Shown here one piece after another: positions 42,134 through 52,330 of a stretch of 64,000 bases of DNA; the first letter of the stretch is position 1; every line of letters starts with the position of its first letter. A model generated the notes under the pieces. The model searched no databases and was not told the DNA's origin. It was given only the letters and a program-made list of their open reading frames with translations. The translations under genes were made by a program, and so were the position numbers. The DNA lies in contig JBAIZL010000006.1 in the NCBI GenBank assembly GCA_036971475.1, positions 135,255,731 to 135,319,730 on the forward strand, written 5' to 3'. The stretch is from Prosapia bicincta (Eukaryota > Arthropoda > Insecta > Hemiptera > Cercopidae).

Positions 42134-44425
42134 TCAATCCACACACACCTGATCCCAACAGTTACTCACATTCCTTTGCCTTTGTTCACCTTTCTGCCGA
42201 TAAAATCTATCGATGACACACTTCCAAACTGCGGGCAAATTCAAAGTATCATCGCGTTTATTAAGACTCCCTTGCTTCTCTATTTCGATAGCCTCACGAA
42301 TAATTCTAGTCCTGTAGTTTTCCACTTGAGCAATCTGTCGGCAAGATTGGAAATCAATGGTATGCCCTGTATCGCAGTGGTGCCTGTACAGAGCCGACGT
42401 TTTCTGCTTGTTTTTAAGGCCCAGTTTGTGCTCCTCAAGCCTAGCTGAGATACGTCTGTTCGTTTGGCCAATGTACGATTTCTTACAAACTCCACAAGAA
42501 ACGCTGTAAACACCATGGTTTTCCAAGAAGATCTTATCTTTGGCGTTACCAACAACCTTGTCGATGGTGAGGTAAGGTTTGTAAACGGAACGTAAACCAT
42601 GCCTCCTAAAGAGTCTGCCAATCCTGTCAGTAGTTCCTTTAATAAAGGGCAGAATAACAGTACCAGCTTTCTCAGTCTCTTTTTCATCCACGTCAACAGG
42701 AAGGGCACTTTGGCGGTGTAACGCTTTATTAATGGCATATTCCTTATAGCCATTGCTTCTAAGCACCTCTCTCATAGTAATAAGTTCTTGGTCCCTCGAA
42801 TCGATGTCTGTTAACTTGTGAGACCGAGAGAAGAGCGTGTCGGCGACAGCCTGGATCTGAGATGGGTGGTGATGTGACTCAGCGTTAAGATATCTATTGG
42901 TATGAGTCGGTTTTCTGTAGATCGAATGGTGAACACAACCATTCTGACCCTTCCTAACCAAGACGTCCAGAAACGGCAAGCAGCCATGACTCTCCAGTTC
43001 CAAAGTGAAAAATATCCTGGAGTGGCGAGAGTTGAGGTACGTAAGAAACTTATCAAGTTCTGTGCCACCATGTTGCCAAATCATAAAGACGTCATCTACA
43101 TAACGAAACCAGGCTTTAGGCCTGAGAAAAGCATCATTCAGGGCGTCTTGCTCAAAGAACGTCATAAAAATATTGGCTACAGCTGGAGAAACTGAAGATC
43201 CCATAGGGGCACCATCAAGTTGCCTGTAAAACTGTTCATTAAACAAAAAGTAAGTGTTTTTGAGACAGTGCCTAGCCAGATCCAAGACATGCGGAGGGAG
43301 GTCATCAAAAATAGACATCCTCTTAAGCACTTCATCAATGGGAACGCTGGGGAACAATGACTTGACATCCAAGCTAGCCATTATGTCACTTTCTTCAACT
43401 TGGATTCCTTGCAGCACTTGGACAAAATGTTCAGAGTTCTTGATATAGGAATCAGCCTTCTGAACCAATGGCTGCATAAGTTTAGCCAAATATTTCTCCA
43501 GTTTCTGAAGAGGTGAATTAATAGCACTCACTATAGGTCTCATAGGAATGCCCGGTTTATGGATTTTAGGTAAACCATATAACTTAGGACATCTACTAGA
43601 TTGTTCCCGAGGAATTATCGTGGATTGAGTTTCCTCATCGATAGGAGTCTGTTTAATAATCCGCCTGGTAGTCTTTTCCAAGTAGGTGGTCGGATCGTTC
43701 TTAACAACTTTGTAACTTTCATCATTAAGGATCTCCTTCATCTCGTCAATATAATCTGAAGTATTTAAAACAACAGTAGCGTTACCCTTATCAGCCGGCA
43801 GTATAGTAATGTTTCCATTATTTTTCAGTTTGAAAAGGGCTCTCTTTTCTCCAGGGCTGAGATTAAGTTTAGGAATTCTGCTAGTACGTAAAATACTAGC
43901 AACCTCCTGACGAATCTCTTCAGCTTCAGTTTTATCCATGTAGGCGATAGATGTTTCAACCTCAGATATTATTTCCTCTAAAGGAAGCCTGGTAGGAGCA
44001 ATGGCAAAGTTAAACCCTTTACATAGGACAGAGATTTCAGCATCACTGAGGCTGTAGCTAGAGATGTTCTTCACAACCAAGTCAGGATCCAGAGTCTGAC
44101 GATGAATTTCAGAGGTTTTAGCAGTAAGGTTATTAAACTTTTTCACCTGTTTCTCAGTTTTCAGACTTATATTGGTTTCTGATCTCTAAGCCACTAGAGT
44201 ATCGATACGATCCCACAAAATACGATGAACTACATTGCTAAGGTCAATGTGCAAAGTGAAAAGTTCCCTTTCAGTGGTAGCAAGGTTCTTCCTAGTGCGA
44301 TAAATTTGTTCTCTAAGTAGAGCTTTACTGGCATTCTGAAGAATGTTTTCTGTTCTCCTAGTCTTGGTGTGATGCGACAACTTAGTGAAAGTAGGCAGGA
44401 CGTTGTTGTTACGACAACAACCCAC
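42134..44425 (-). pseudogene. PLE-2 reverse transcriptase + GIY-YIG endonuclease, one in-frame stop
   Basis: One frame of about 763 codons is broken only by a TAG at 44188-44186. The part downstream of the stop is a 670-codon ORF with its first Met at 44146. Motifs: ILPADKGNATVVLN (RT1), LYGLPKIHKPGIPMRPIV (RT2a), MASLDVKSLFPSVP (RT3 Asp), LDGAPMGSSVSPAVANIFM (RT4), WFRYVDDVFMIW (RT5) and LPFLDVLV. A C-terminal GIY-YIG domain follows: GVYSVSCGVCKKSYIGQT, RISARLEEHK, then YRHHCDTGH. All catalytic residues I can see are intact. If translation starts at 44146, this copy may still encode an almost full protein. Confidence 0.9.
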
Positions 44426-45921
44426 ACTCTGGGTTGCAGTGAGAGCGTGCCAGTGTGCTTTTGTCTTACATTCTGAGAGACGGCGATCGCACCAGAACGC
44501 TTATTCCCAGTCTAATTAAAACTTCTCTAGTGTAGATAGGTGCTTGTATAAAGGTTTGATTTTTACGTCAGTGCTTCAGAAGGGTTTAGAGAACATTGTA
44601 CCCGAGTCGTTTTTAAATCCGACGATTTGATGCTTCAAATGAAACAATGCTTCAGGGAGTTTTATGAACTGATTTAATTTGGTTTAACTTTTATATTTTA
44701 ATGTTTCTTTTTTAGTTTTAACCACTTAACACGGTAAAATATCTGGTAAAAACAACGATCATAAAAATAAACTAAGCTTTCTGAACTAACGCAAGAATAA
44801 ACAATAACTGCCCTATTAAAGTGAATGAACCAACTCCAGGTGGGAACAGACTATTGTAAATATGTCATTGACAAAATGCTTGGACGCCCTATAAATAGTC
44901 TAGGACGTGACATATGCATTATCTATGTCTGTGTTTACATTATCGATCTCTATCACTTTGTGAAACACATTACCCAAACACATTACCCAAACATTCCAAG
45001 TTGAATGTTGAGTGGTTAATGTTAGTATGTAGTATATTTTACTAGTAGGTACTTTGGATTTTTATATAAATTATCTTATTTTTCTCTGTCTTTTTTATTG
45101 AGTTTTATTATTTGTCATATAGTATTTTATAATTTGTATAAGTTGATATTTTATGCAAATTTCCTTTTTTTTATTGTGGCCCGATAAATAAAACAATATT
45201 TTAATGTCTAATAAACTGTTTTGATGTCCCCAATAAACCTGTATATAGTAGAAATAAAATTATTGAGATGAAAACAACGGGCATGATAATTAGATGCAAC
45301 GACAAGCTATGCAACTCGCATAGCATTTCAATGATTCCACTGCCAGGGTCAGCAAGCGGACTGGCACACTCCCGATTTTTACAATTAGAGTGTTTAATTT
45401 TTTTTTTACTATTTTCCCCGTTTATAACTAAGCATTTAAGTATAGATTTTGAGATAAAACAATGCCGTCAAATGACCAAGTTAACGAAAAAATGGTCAGT
45501 TGATGATATCTCCAATATCGCCGCCGTGCTGAATGTGTTAAGAAATAAAAGTACAAAGAAATGTATGTATGCTTCCACTGGGCATTTCATGAGGTTTTAT
45601 GTAATTGGCTCTCTTGAAAACTATTTCGGATTATTAATTTTGTTTACAAATTATAAATATTTTAGTATGTTTTATGCAGTATCATTTAGTATATTACAAA
45701 TACTATACTTGTTTTCTAGTTCTGTTGACATGGTCATTGCAGATTTACTAATTCTCTCCCCTGTATGATTCTTTAGAATGTTGAATCTTGGTGTCTGCTT
45801 TAACCTTTACTAATTTCAAACGTATTCGATCAATTATTCCACTTTAGTTTATTACAATTCTTTTTCTACAGTGACATTTCTTAAACAAACTTCACATTGT
45901 TAAAACATTTTTATAATTATG
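44423..45921 (+). repeat. Left arm of a near-identical 1.5-kb inverted duplication
   Basis: The reverse complement of 46661-48162. All stretches compared by eye agree except a few single bases (for example GTGTTTACATTATCG versus GCGTTTACATTATCG in the counterpart). It starts at CACACTCTGGGTTGCAGTGA next to the PLE-2 5' end and ends at ATAATTATGAATATATA. A 166-codon frame (45268-45768) is identical in both arms but shows no known domain and looks like chance coding. The first 1.1 kb is a truncated copy of the TTAA-type element at 47048-48188. Confidence 0.93.
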
Positions 45922-45922
45922 A

Positions 45923-45941
45923 ATATATATATATATATATT
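45923..45941. repeat. Short (TA)n run
   Basis: It lies between the left inverted arm and the PLE-2 tail copy. Confidence 0.9.
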
Positions 45942-46245
45942 TCTGCCGGCAGAAAGGTGAACAAAGGCAAAGGAATGTGAGTAATTGTTGGGATCAGGTG
46001 TGTGTGGATTGACGTCAGTGTGTGTATTGACGTCAATGGGCGTGGCTTCTTTCCTCTATATATAGGAGCCGAGTTTTCTGCGCTCTTCACTCGCTCTTCT
46101 ACTGTTGTTTTTTTCACCTCGTCAATGCTGGATGAGATTCTAGCGAAACGTCGGAACTGCGAATTTATGGACTGCAGAATGAACGGATGTACTCCAGATA
46201 GTAACAATTCATCATATTTTTCCATCCGTGAAGGAATACGTATCA

Positions 46246-46247
<2 letters not shown>
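45942..46247 (+). mobile_element. PLE-2 tail copy, strongly 5'-truncated
   Basis: It starts in the last codons of the PLE-2 ORF (CGGCAGAAAGGTGAACAAAG) and runs through the stop and the tail. It passes GGGCGTGGCTTCTTTCCTCT, TATATATAG and the GAAACGTCGG hairpin, to AACAATTCATCATAT. About 30 extra bases then lead to a (TA)n tract. Orientation is opposite to PLE-2. Confidence 0.88.

Positions 46248-46308
<61 letters not shown>
46248..46308. repeat. (TA)n microsatellite
   Basis: A pure TA run between the PLE-2 tail copy and the 5S-element tail. Confidence 0.96.
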
Positions 46309-46313
<5 letters not shown>

Positions 46314-46317
46314 CCAT

Positions 46318-46405
46318 ATAATATAAATACCAAGTAAGATTCTTGTTTAAGTACATAAGTGAAAGTGATAAGTGTATACAAGAAAACAGTGTTGCATAAC
46401 TACAA
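46318..46405 (+). mobile_element. Tail of the 5S-derived element, without the 5S part
   Basis: ATAAATACCAAGTAAGATTC, TTGTTTAAGTACATAAGTGA and TACAAGAAAACAGTGTTGCA match the left arm of the 5S element (28356-28440, inverse) nearly base for base. (TA)n lies on both sides. Confidence 0.85.
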
Positions 46406-46426
46406 ATATATATATATATATATATA

Positions 46427-46589
46427 GGAATTTTTGGACTAGATAGGAGACTGGCAGACTTACCTAATGGCAATAGTCCAAAACTGGAATCATTACTATT
46501 ACTGCAAGACTATTGCCATTAGGTAAGTCTGTCAGTCTCCTATCTAGTCCAAAAATTCCTACATAAGCTTTAAGCTCTACTAGAAATAA

Positions 46590-46591
<2 letters not shown>
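46427..46591. mobile_element. Hairpin f: head-to-head tails beside (TA)n
   Basis: Arms of about 60 bp contain GGAATTTTTGGACTAGATAG, GAGACTGGCAGACTTACC and TAATGGCAATAGTCC. They face each other around a short centre (about 46480-46505). A related single copy lies at 16800-16915. TA runs abut both ends (46406-46426 and 46592-46661). Confidence 0.82.

Positions 46592-46661
<70 letters not shown>
46592..46661. repeat. (TA)n microsatellite
   Basis: A pure TA run between hairpin f and the right inverted arm. Confidence 0.96.
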
Positions 46662-46665
<4 letters not shown>

Positions 46666-48162
46666 TAATTATAAAAATGTTTTAACAATGTGAAGTTTGT
46701 TTAAGAAATGTCACTGTAGAAAAAGAATTGTAATAAACTAAAGTGGAATAATTGATCGAATACGTTTGAAATTAGTAAAGGTTAAAGCAGACACCAAGAT
46801 TCAACATTCTAAAGAATCATACAGGGGAGAGAATTAGTAAATCTGCAATGACCATGTCAACAGAACTAGAAAACAAGTATAGTATTTGTAATATACTAAA
46901 TGATACTGCATAAAACATACTAAAATATTTATAATTTGTAAACAAAATTAATAATCCGAAATAGTTTTCAAGAGAGCCAATTACATAAAACCTCATGAAA
47001 TGCCCAGTGGAAGCATACATACATTTCTTTGTACTTTTATTTCTTAACACATTCAGCACGGCGGCGATATTGGAGATATCATCAACTGACCATTTTTTCG
47101 TTAACTTGGTCATTTGACGGCATTGTTTTATCTCAAAATCTATACTTAAATGCTTAGTTATAAACGGGGAAAATAGTAAAAAAAAAATTAAACACTCTAA
47201 TTGTAAAAATCGGGAGTGTGCCAGTCCGCTTGCTGACCCTGGCAGTGGAATCATTGAAATGCTATGCGAGTTGCATAGCTTGTCGTTGCATCTAATTATC
47301 ATGCCCGTTGTTTTCATCTCAATAATTTTATTTCTACTATATACAGGTTTATTGGGGACATCAAAACAGTTTATTAGACATTAAAATATTGTTTTATTTA
47401 TCGGGCCACAATAAAAAAAAGGAAATTTGCATAAAATATCAACTTATACAAATTATAAAATACTATATGACAAATAATAAAACTCAATAAAAAAGACAGA
47501 GAAAAATAAGATAATTTATATAAAAATCCAAAGTACCTACTAGTAAAATATACTACATACTAACATTAACCACTCAACATTCAACTTGGAATGTTTGGGT
47601 AATGTGTTTGGGTAATGTGTTTCACAAAGTGATAGAGATCGATAATGTAAACGCAGACATAGATAATGCATATGTCACGTCCTACACTATTTATAGGGCG
47701 TCCAAGCATTTTGTCAATGACATATTTACAATAGTCTGTTCCCACCTGGAGTTGGTTCATTCACTTTAATAGGGCAGTTATTGTTTATTCTTGCGTTAGT
47801 TCAGAAAGCTTAGTTTATTTTTATGATCGTTGTTTTTACCAGATATTTTACCGTGTTAAGTGGTTAAAACTAAAAAAGAAACATTAAAATATAAAAGTTA
47901 AACCAAATTAAATCAGTTCATAAAACTCCCTGAAGCATTGTTTCATTTGAAGCATCAAATCGTCGGATTTAAAAACGACTCGGGTACAATGTTCTCTAAA
48001 CCCTTCTGAAGCACTGACGTAAAAATCAAACCTTTATACAAGCACCTATCTACACTAGAGAAGTTTTAATTAGACTGGGAATAAGCGTTCTGGTGCGATC
48101 GCCGTCTCTCAGAATGTAAGACAAAAGCACACTGGCACGCTCTCACTGCAACCCAGAGTGTG
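46661..48162 (-). repeat. Right arm of the 1.5-kb inverted duplication
   Basis: The inverse of 44423-45921. The spacer between the arms is about 740 bp. Identity stops at ...CCCAGAGTGTG; beyond it the right side continues through the true end of the TTAA-type element, while the left side is PLE-2. The right side is therefore the more complete version. Confidence 0.93.
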
Positions 48163-48188
48163 CCGATACGCTAGCCGTGCTGAACGTG
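47048..48188. mobile_element. TTAA-flanked non-autonomous element (piggyBac type)
   Basis: The left end is TTAA followed by CACATTCAGCACGGC. The right end is GCCGTGCTGAACGTG followed by TTAG. The terminal inverted repeats match at 14 of 15 bases, and TTAA-type targets fit piggyBac-like transposition. There is no transposase ORF. A copy lacking its last 33 bp or so forms most of the left inverted arm. Confidence 0.7.
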
Positions 48189-48496
48189 TTAGTAGCCTTT
48201 CTTGCAGACATTTTTCTTTTCTCAGAACCCTAATGTTTATGCTTTTATATTCAGATTAATTTTATCCTTCATATTTTATTTTTATTCAACTTACTTTCAT
48301 GTATTAGTTTTTAAAAATAATATAATTATATGAAATATTCTCACTGTAAACCTAATTCTCACCATATGCTTGATTTCCCATATGTTCCTTCACTGCCCCG
48401 AATATTGAATACACCAGGAAAATACTTTTGTTTACCCTTTGCATGCCTGCAATATTTCAATGCTTTTATTAAATTCCTTCTATTAGCTCACATTCT

Positions 48497-48499
<3 letters not shown>

Positions 48500-48560
<61 letters not shown>
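48500..48560. repeat. (TA)n microsatellite
   Basis: A pure TA run. This one has no recognised PLE end beside it. Confidence 0.96.
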
Positions 48561-48562
<2 letters not shown>

Positions 48563-49249
48563 TGTAAAAATTTTCAATCTTTAATAAAATACATTTTTAT
48601 TCATTCAATCAAGTTCAAATACATTTTTTTAAAACTATAGTGGATGACAATTGATGTTAATAAAGTTTTTTCAAATATTTATTCAATACTGTACCAACTT
48701 TCCAATACCTGGAAATCTGTTTCTTAAAGATGTATATGAATTGTACTACTGTTGAATTGAAACTTTTGCCATGGTTATCACACAATATCATAAATAGTGT
48801 TCTAAGGGTAAAAATGAATGTAAAGAATAAAATAAAGAAACAAACTGGAAATAAGCAAACAATAACAAAATTTTTCTTTGTTGACCTCAGTGGGAATTTA
48901 CCTGCAAACTTTTTGTTTTTATTCATAAAATAATATAACTTCCTTGAAAGTAAATTGAGTGGTCTATTAATGTTATCTGCTACAACGAATCTACTCTTAA
49001 ATGAAATAAAAAATATTTTTTTCATATCCTCTTTTATTTTTTCTTTCATATCTGTTACCTCTCTTTATACTCTTATTTTAATTAAAATTCTCTTTTGAGT
49101 TTTTACTTCTTTAACTTGGTACTAGTACTGTTTTACTATATAACTCAGTTTTATACTTCTTAGTTGCATTTATTTAGGAAAATTAACATCTTGTAGATTA
49201 TTATAGATATTTTTCCACTAAAGGTTGTTTCACATTAGCTTTCTCGGTT

Positions 49250-50481
49250 CGGTCCGGTCACGGTCAAGGATTATGATGTACAGTTCTCACTACTGGTTAC
49301 AATCAGTCAAGTTCTATCTGCACGTTGCCACTAAACGTGTGCTAAAGTGGTCAAGGATTATGATGTACAGTTCTCACTACCGGTCACAATCAGTCAAGTT
49401 CTATCTGCACGTTGCCACTAAACGTGTGCTAAAGTGGTCAAGGATTATGATGTACAGTTCTCACTACCGGTCACAATCAGTCAAGTTCTATCTGCACGTT
49501 GCCACTAAACGTGTGCTAAAGTGGTCAAGGATTATGATGTACAGTTCTCACTACCGGTCACAATCAGTCAAGTTTTATCTGTACGTTGCCACTAAACGTG
49601 TGCTAAAGTGGTCAAGGATTATGATGTACAGTTCTCACTACCGGTCACAATCAGTCAAGTTCTATCTGCACGTTGCCACTAAACGTGTACTAAAGTGGTC
49701 AAGGATTATGATGTACAGTTCTCACTACCGGTCACAATCAGTCAAGTTCTATCTGCACGTTGCCACTAAACGTGTGCTAAAGTGGTCAAGGATTATGATG
49801 TACAGTTCTCACTACCGGTCACAATCAGTCAAGTTCTATCTGCACGTTGCCACTAAACGTGTGCTAAAGTGGTCAAGGATTATGATGTACAGTTCTCACT
49901 ACCGGTCACAATCAGTCAAGTTCTATCTGTACGTTGCCACTAAACGTGTGCTAAAGTGGTCAAGGATTATGATGTACAGTTCTCACTACCGGTCACAATC
50001 AGTCAAGTTCTATCTGCACGTTGCCACTAAACGTGTACTAAAGTGGTTAAGGATTATGATGTACAGTTCTCACTACCGGTCACAATCAGTCAAGTTCTAT
50101 CTGCACGTTGCCACTAAACGTGTGCTAAAGTGGTCAAGGATTATGATGTACAGTTCTCACTACCGGTCACAATCAGTCAAGTTCTATCTGCACGTTGCCA
50201 CTAAACGTGTGCTAAAGTGGTCAAGGATTATGATGTACAGTTCTCACTACCTGTCACAATCAGTCAAGTTCTATCTGCACGTTGCCACTAAACGTGTGCT
50301 AAAGTGGTCAAGGATTATGATGTACAGTTCTCACTACCGGTCACAATCAGTCAAGTTCTATCTGCACGTTGCCACTAAACGTGTGCTAAAGTGGTCAAGG
50401 ATTATGATGTACAGTTCTCACTACCGGTCACAATCAGTCAAGTTCTATCTGCACGTTGCCACTAAACGTGTACTAAAGTGT
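49250..50481. repeat. 87-bp minisatellite, 14 units
   Basis: The unit is GGATTATGATGTACAGTTCT, CACTACCGGTCACAATCAGT, CAAGTTCTATCTGCACGTTG, then CCACTAAACGTGTGCTAAAG and TGGTCAA. Units differ at only a few sites. Because 87 is a multiple of 3, a 437-codon frame stays open through the array; it has no relation to any protein I know. The pair of variants CTGTACG then GTGTACTAAAG appears at units 4-5 and again at 8-9, so a four-unit block was duplicated. Confidence 0.95.
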
Positions 50482-51689
50482 TCTCTAAAGGTTATGGTTT
50501 TCATTACGTCCTGTCATGATGGCATTTTCAAAACGTAGTTTAATGAAAATCGCATTACTTCTTGATGAAGAAGAAGAAATGAGACAGAGTAAACGAACGA
50601 TTTTGGGTTCACCCGTTGGTTTGAACTCGCCAGGAGGAAGAAGTCATATAAAACTTATTTTCACGTACAAATTCAATTAGAATTTCATCATTCATTTCAC
50701 AGTTTTTTTTAAAATTTATAATTTTACATCAATTATTTTTTTTAAGCTAAACAAAATAATCAAAACAAATAATCGAAACTTTAATTTTGATACTTAATAA
50801 TATTACAACTTGCATAATATGCGATTGAAGTAAACGCATACTGAGACAAAAGTGTTTTTGACTGCATTATCAGAATATATTTTTGAAAAAGTAGCAGTTT
50901 TAAAGACTTGTATTCTGTAATGTGGTCAAGAGGTGTGTGTGACCTGTATTTTAGCCTGGGCGATTAACCACAGCCGAGAAATTCTGTAGATCAATAAAAA
51001 AAACATGTCTAGTCACACTAGAGCAATATGAAGTTTACAAAGTATACAAATAAAAACAATTAAATGAACAAACACAGTACAAATCACACACTTTTTGATC
51101 TCATCATGGAATGCCTGCTTTTAACCACTTAACTTATCGATTTTGTTTACATTTCCTTCCCAATAAATGATATTTGGGTATTGTGAATTTCTAATCCTCT
51201 CTATATGCTATTAGAACTGCTTTCATTGAAAAACTGTTTTTTTGTATAATAAAGGTTGAAATATCTCTCATAAATACCACTTAATTATTAACCCAAGTTA
51301 ATTCGGAAATTGAAAAAAGTATGTTAATTGATAATGTATAACATGCAACACTTATTTAACTACCATCCTATATTATAAAATGTTATTTATGCATAAAGGT
51401 TAGAACTTTGAAGTGAGTCTGCTACAATAAGTATAACATACGTTAGCAAATATTTCTGCTTTTGAATGTAGTTTGATAGTAAAGAGGTAAATGTTTCACT
51501 TTCACTCTTGTAAAAAAATTTAATTCATTTACACACAAAAATACACACTAAATACATACACTTTCATCAATAAATATCTTCATAAATGTACATGATATGT
51601 GCAAAAATGGGTTTATATATTTAGAGTATGGTAAATTTTAAAACAAGGTATAATACAACAACTTAAAGCAACTGTGGCGTAAATGTTTA

Positions 51690-51895
51690 TATTAATTAAA
51701 ACAACCTCTCACCACAAATTCAACAAATTTTATTTTAACCTTATGTACATTTCTCTGATGTACTGATTTCTCTGATTTCCCTTATGTACAAAAATACCTC
51801 TGAAGATGATTACTTTGTAGTCGAAATGTACATAAGGTTAAAATAAAATTTGTTGAATTTGTGGTGAGAGGTTGTTTTAATTAATATAAGGTGTA
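51690..51895. mobile_element. Hairpin g: head-to-head tails with hammerhead motif
   Basis: The left arm (about 51695-51757) and right arm (about 51822-51890) share AACAACCTCTCACCACAAAT, TCAACAAATTTTATTTTAA and CCTTATGTACATTTC (or inverse). The loop has short direct repeats (TCTCTGAT; CCTTATGTACA) and one hammerhead motif. Confidence 0.82.
51796..51838 (+). ncRNA. Hammerhead ribozyme-like motif, best preserved
   Basis: Stem I is ACCT/AGGT (4 bp). Then come CTGAAGA, an extra T, stem II GATTAC-TTT-GTAGTC (one G-U pair), GAA, self-complementary ATGTACAT as stem III, cleavage base A, and AGGT. Every conserved core nucleotide of a type I hammerhead is present. Confidence 0.7.
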
Positions 51896-52330
51896 ATACA
51901 AAGTGCTACATCACAGTCAGGGTAGAAATTTGAATTCCCTCCTTATTTTGTTGCCATTTGCATCAGGTGGTCGAGCACAAACTACACATTTTTTTGTTGG
52001 ATTTGTTATTTTTGCAGTTTGGTGTAGTCTCTCTACTAATAAATAAGCTTTGTAAAGTATCTGTTGAGCTTAGGAGTTCTGTTGAACTCTCATGTATGAG
52101 TTGAGGATTTGTCGGGAACGTATGAGTCATTGAAGATGAGTACCTCTTTATTGTGTGACTCTCCCCAGCATTGGCAGAATCTGCGAGACTTACATTGAGC
52201 TCTGTAATGGGTTCAAGACAATTCAAGCATTTTTTCCAATGTGAGGCGGTGCAGATTAACTAACTAGTACTAGGACGACTGTAATGTGCGTGACGAAGCA
52301 ATGTAACGCTGAGCATAAGGTATGCTAGTA
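51895..52330 (-). pseudogene. Transposase C-terminus, piggyBac-like, frameshifted
   Basis: The minus-strand frame 52226-51963 reads MNCLEPITELNVSLADSANA and continues to NNKSNKK. Changing frame there gives CVVCARPPDANGNKIRREF, then PDCDVALC. This resembles the cysteine-rich finger at the end of piggyBac-type transposases (CxVC...CxxCxVxLC). The catalytic domain is not present, and a hairpin of PLE type abuts its end. Confidence 0.4.

Larger units (their letters stand above)
41933..44425 (-). mobile_element. PLE-2, Penelope-like element, nearly intact
   Basis: A minus-strand element with a long RT/GIY-YIG frame and a 200-bp 3' tail (41933-42133) ending at (TA)n. On the minus strand the tail holds GGGCGTGGCTTCTTTCCTCT, TATATATAG, and then a hairpin followed by CGAAACGTCGG. 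At its 5' side the element stops within two bases of the start of the inverted duplication at 44423. Confidence 0.88.

Noticed and set aside
41774..42448. ORFs with long (IY)n or (YI)n stretches at several TA tracts
   Set aside because: These are translations of (TA)n microsatellites fused to antisense PLE sequence.
45268..45768. An identical 166-codon ORF in both arms of the inverted duplication as a duplicated gene
   Set aside because: Identity reflects the DNA duplication. The sequence lacks known domains and spans the end of a TTAA-type element.
48657..49049. A 130-codon minus-strand ORF with hydrophobic stretches as a membrane protein
   Set aside because: It is AT-rich and Phe/Lys/Ile-biased as expected by chance in this base composition, and no family is recognised.
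49225..50538. A 437-codon ORF across the 87-bp repeats as a real repetitive protein
   Set aside because: It exists because the period is a multiple of 3. It has no signal peptide or known motif and sits in an intron of GOLGA7 with no supporting exon structure.
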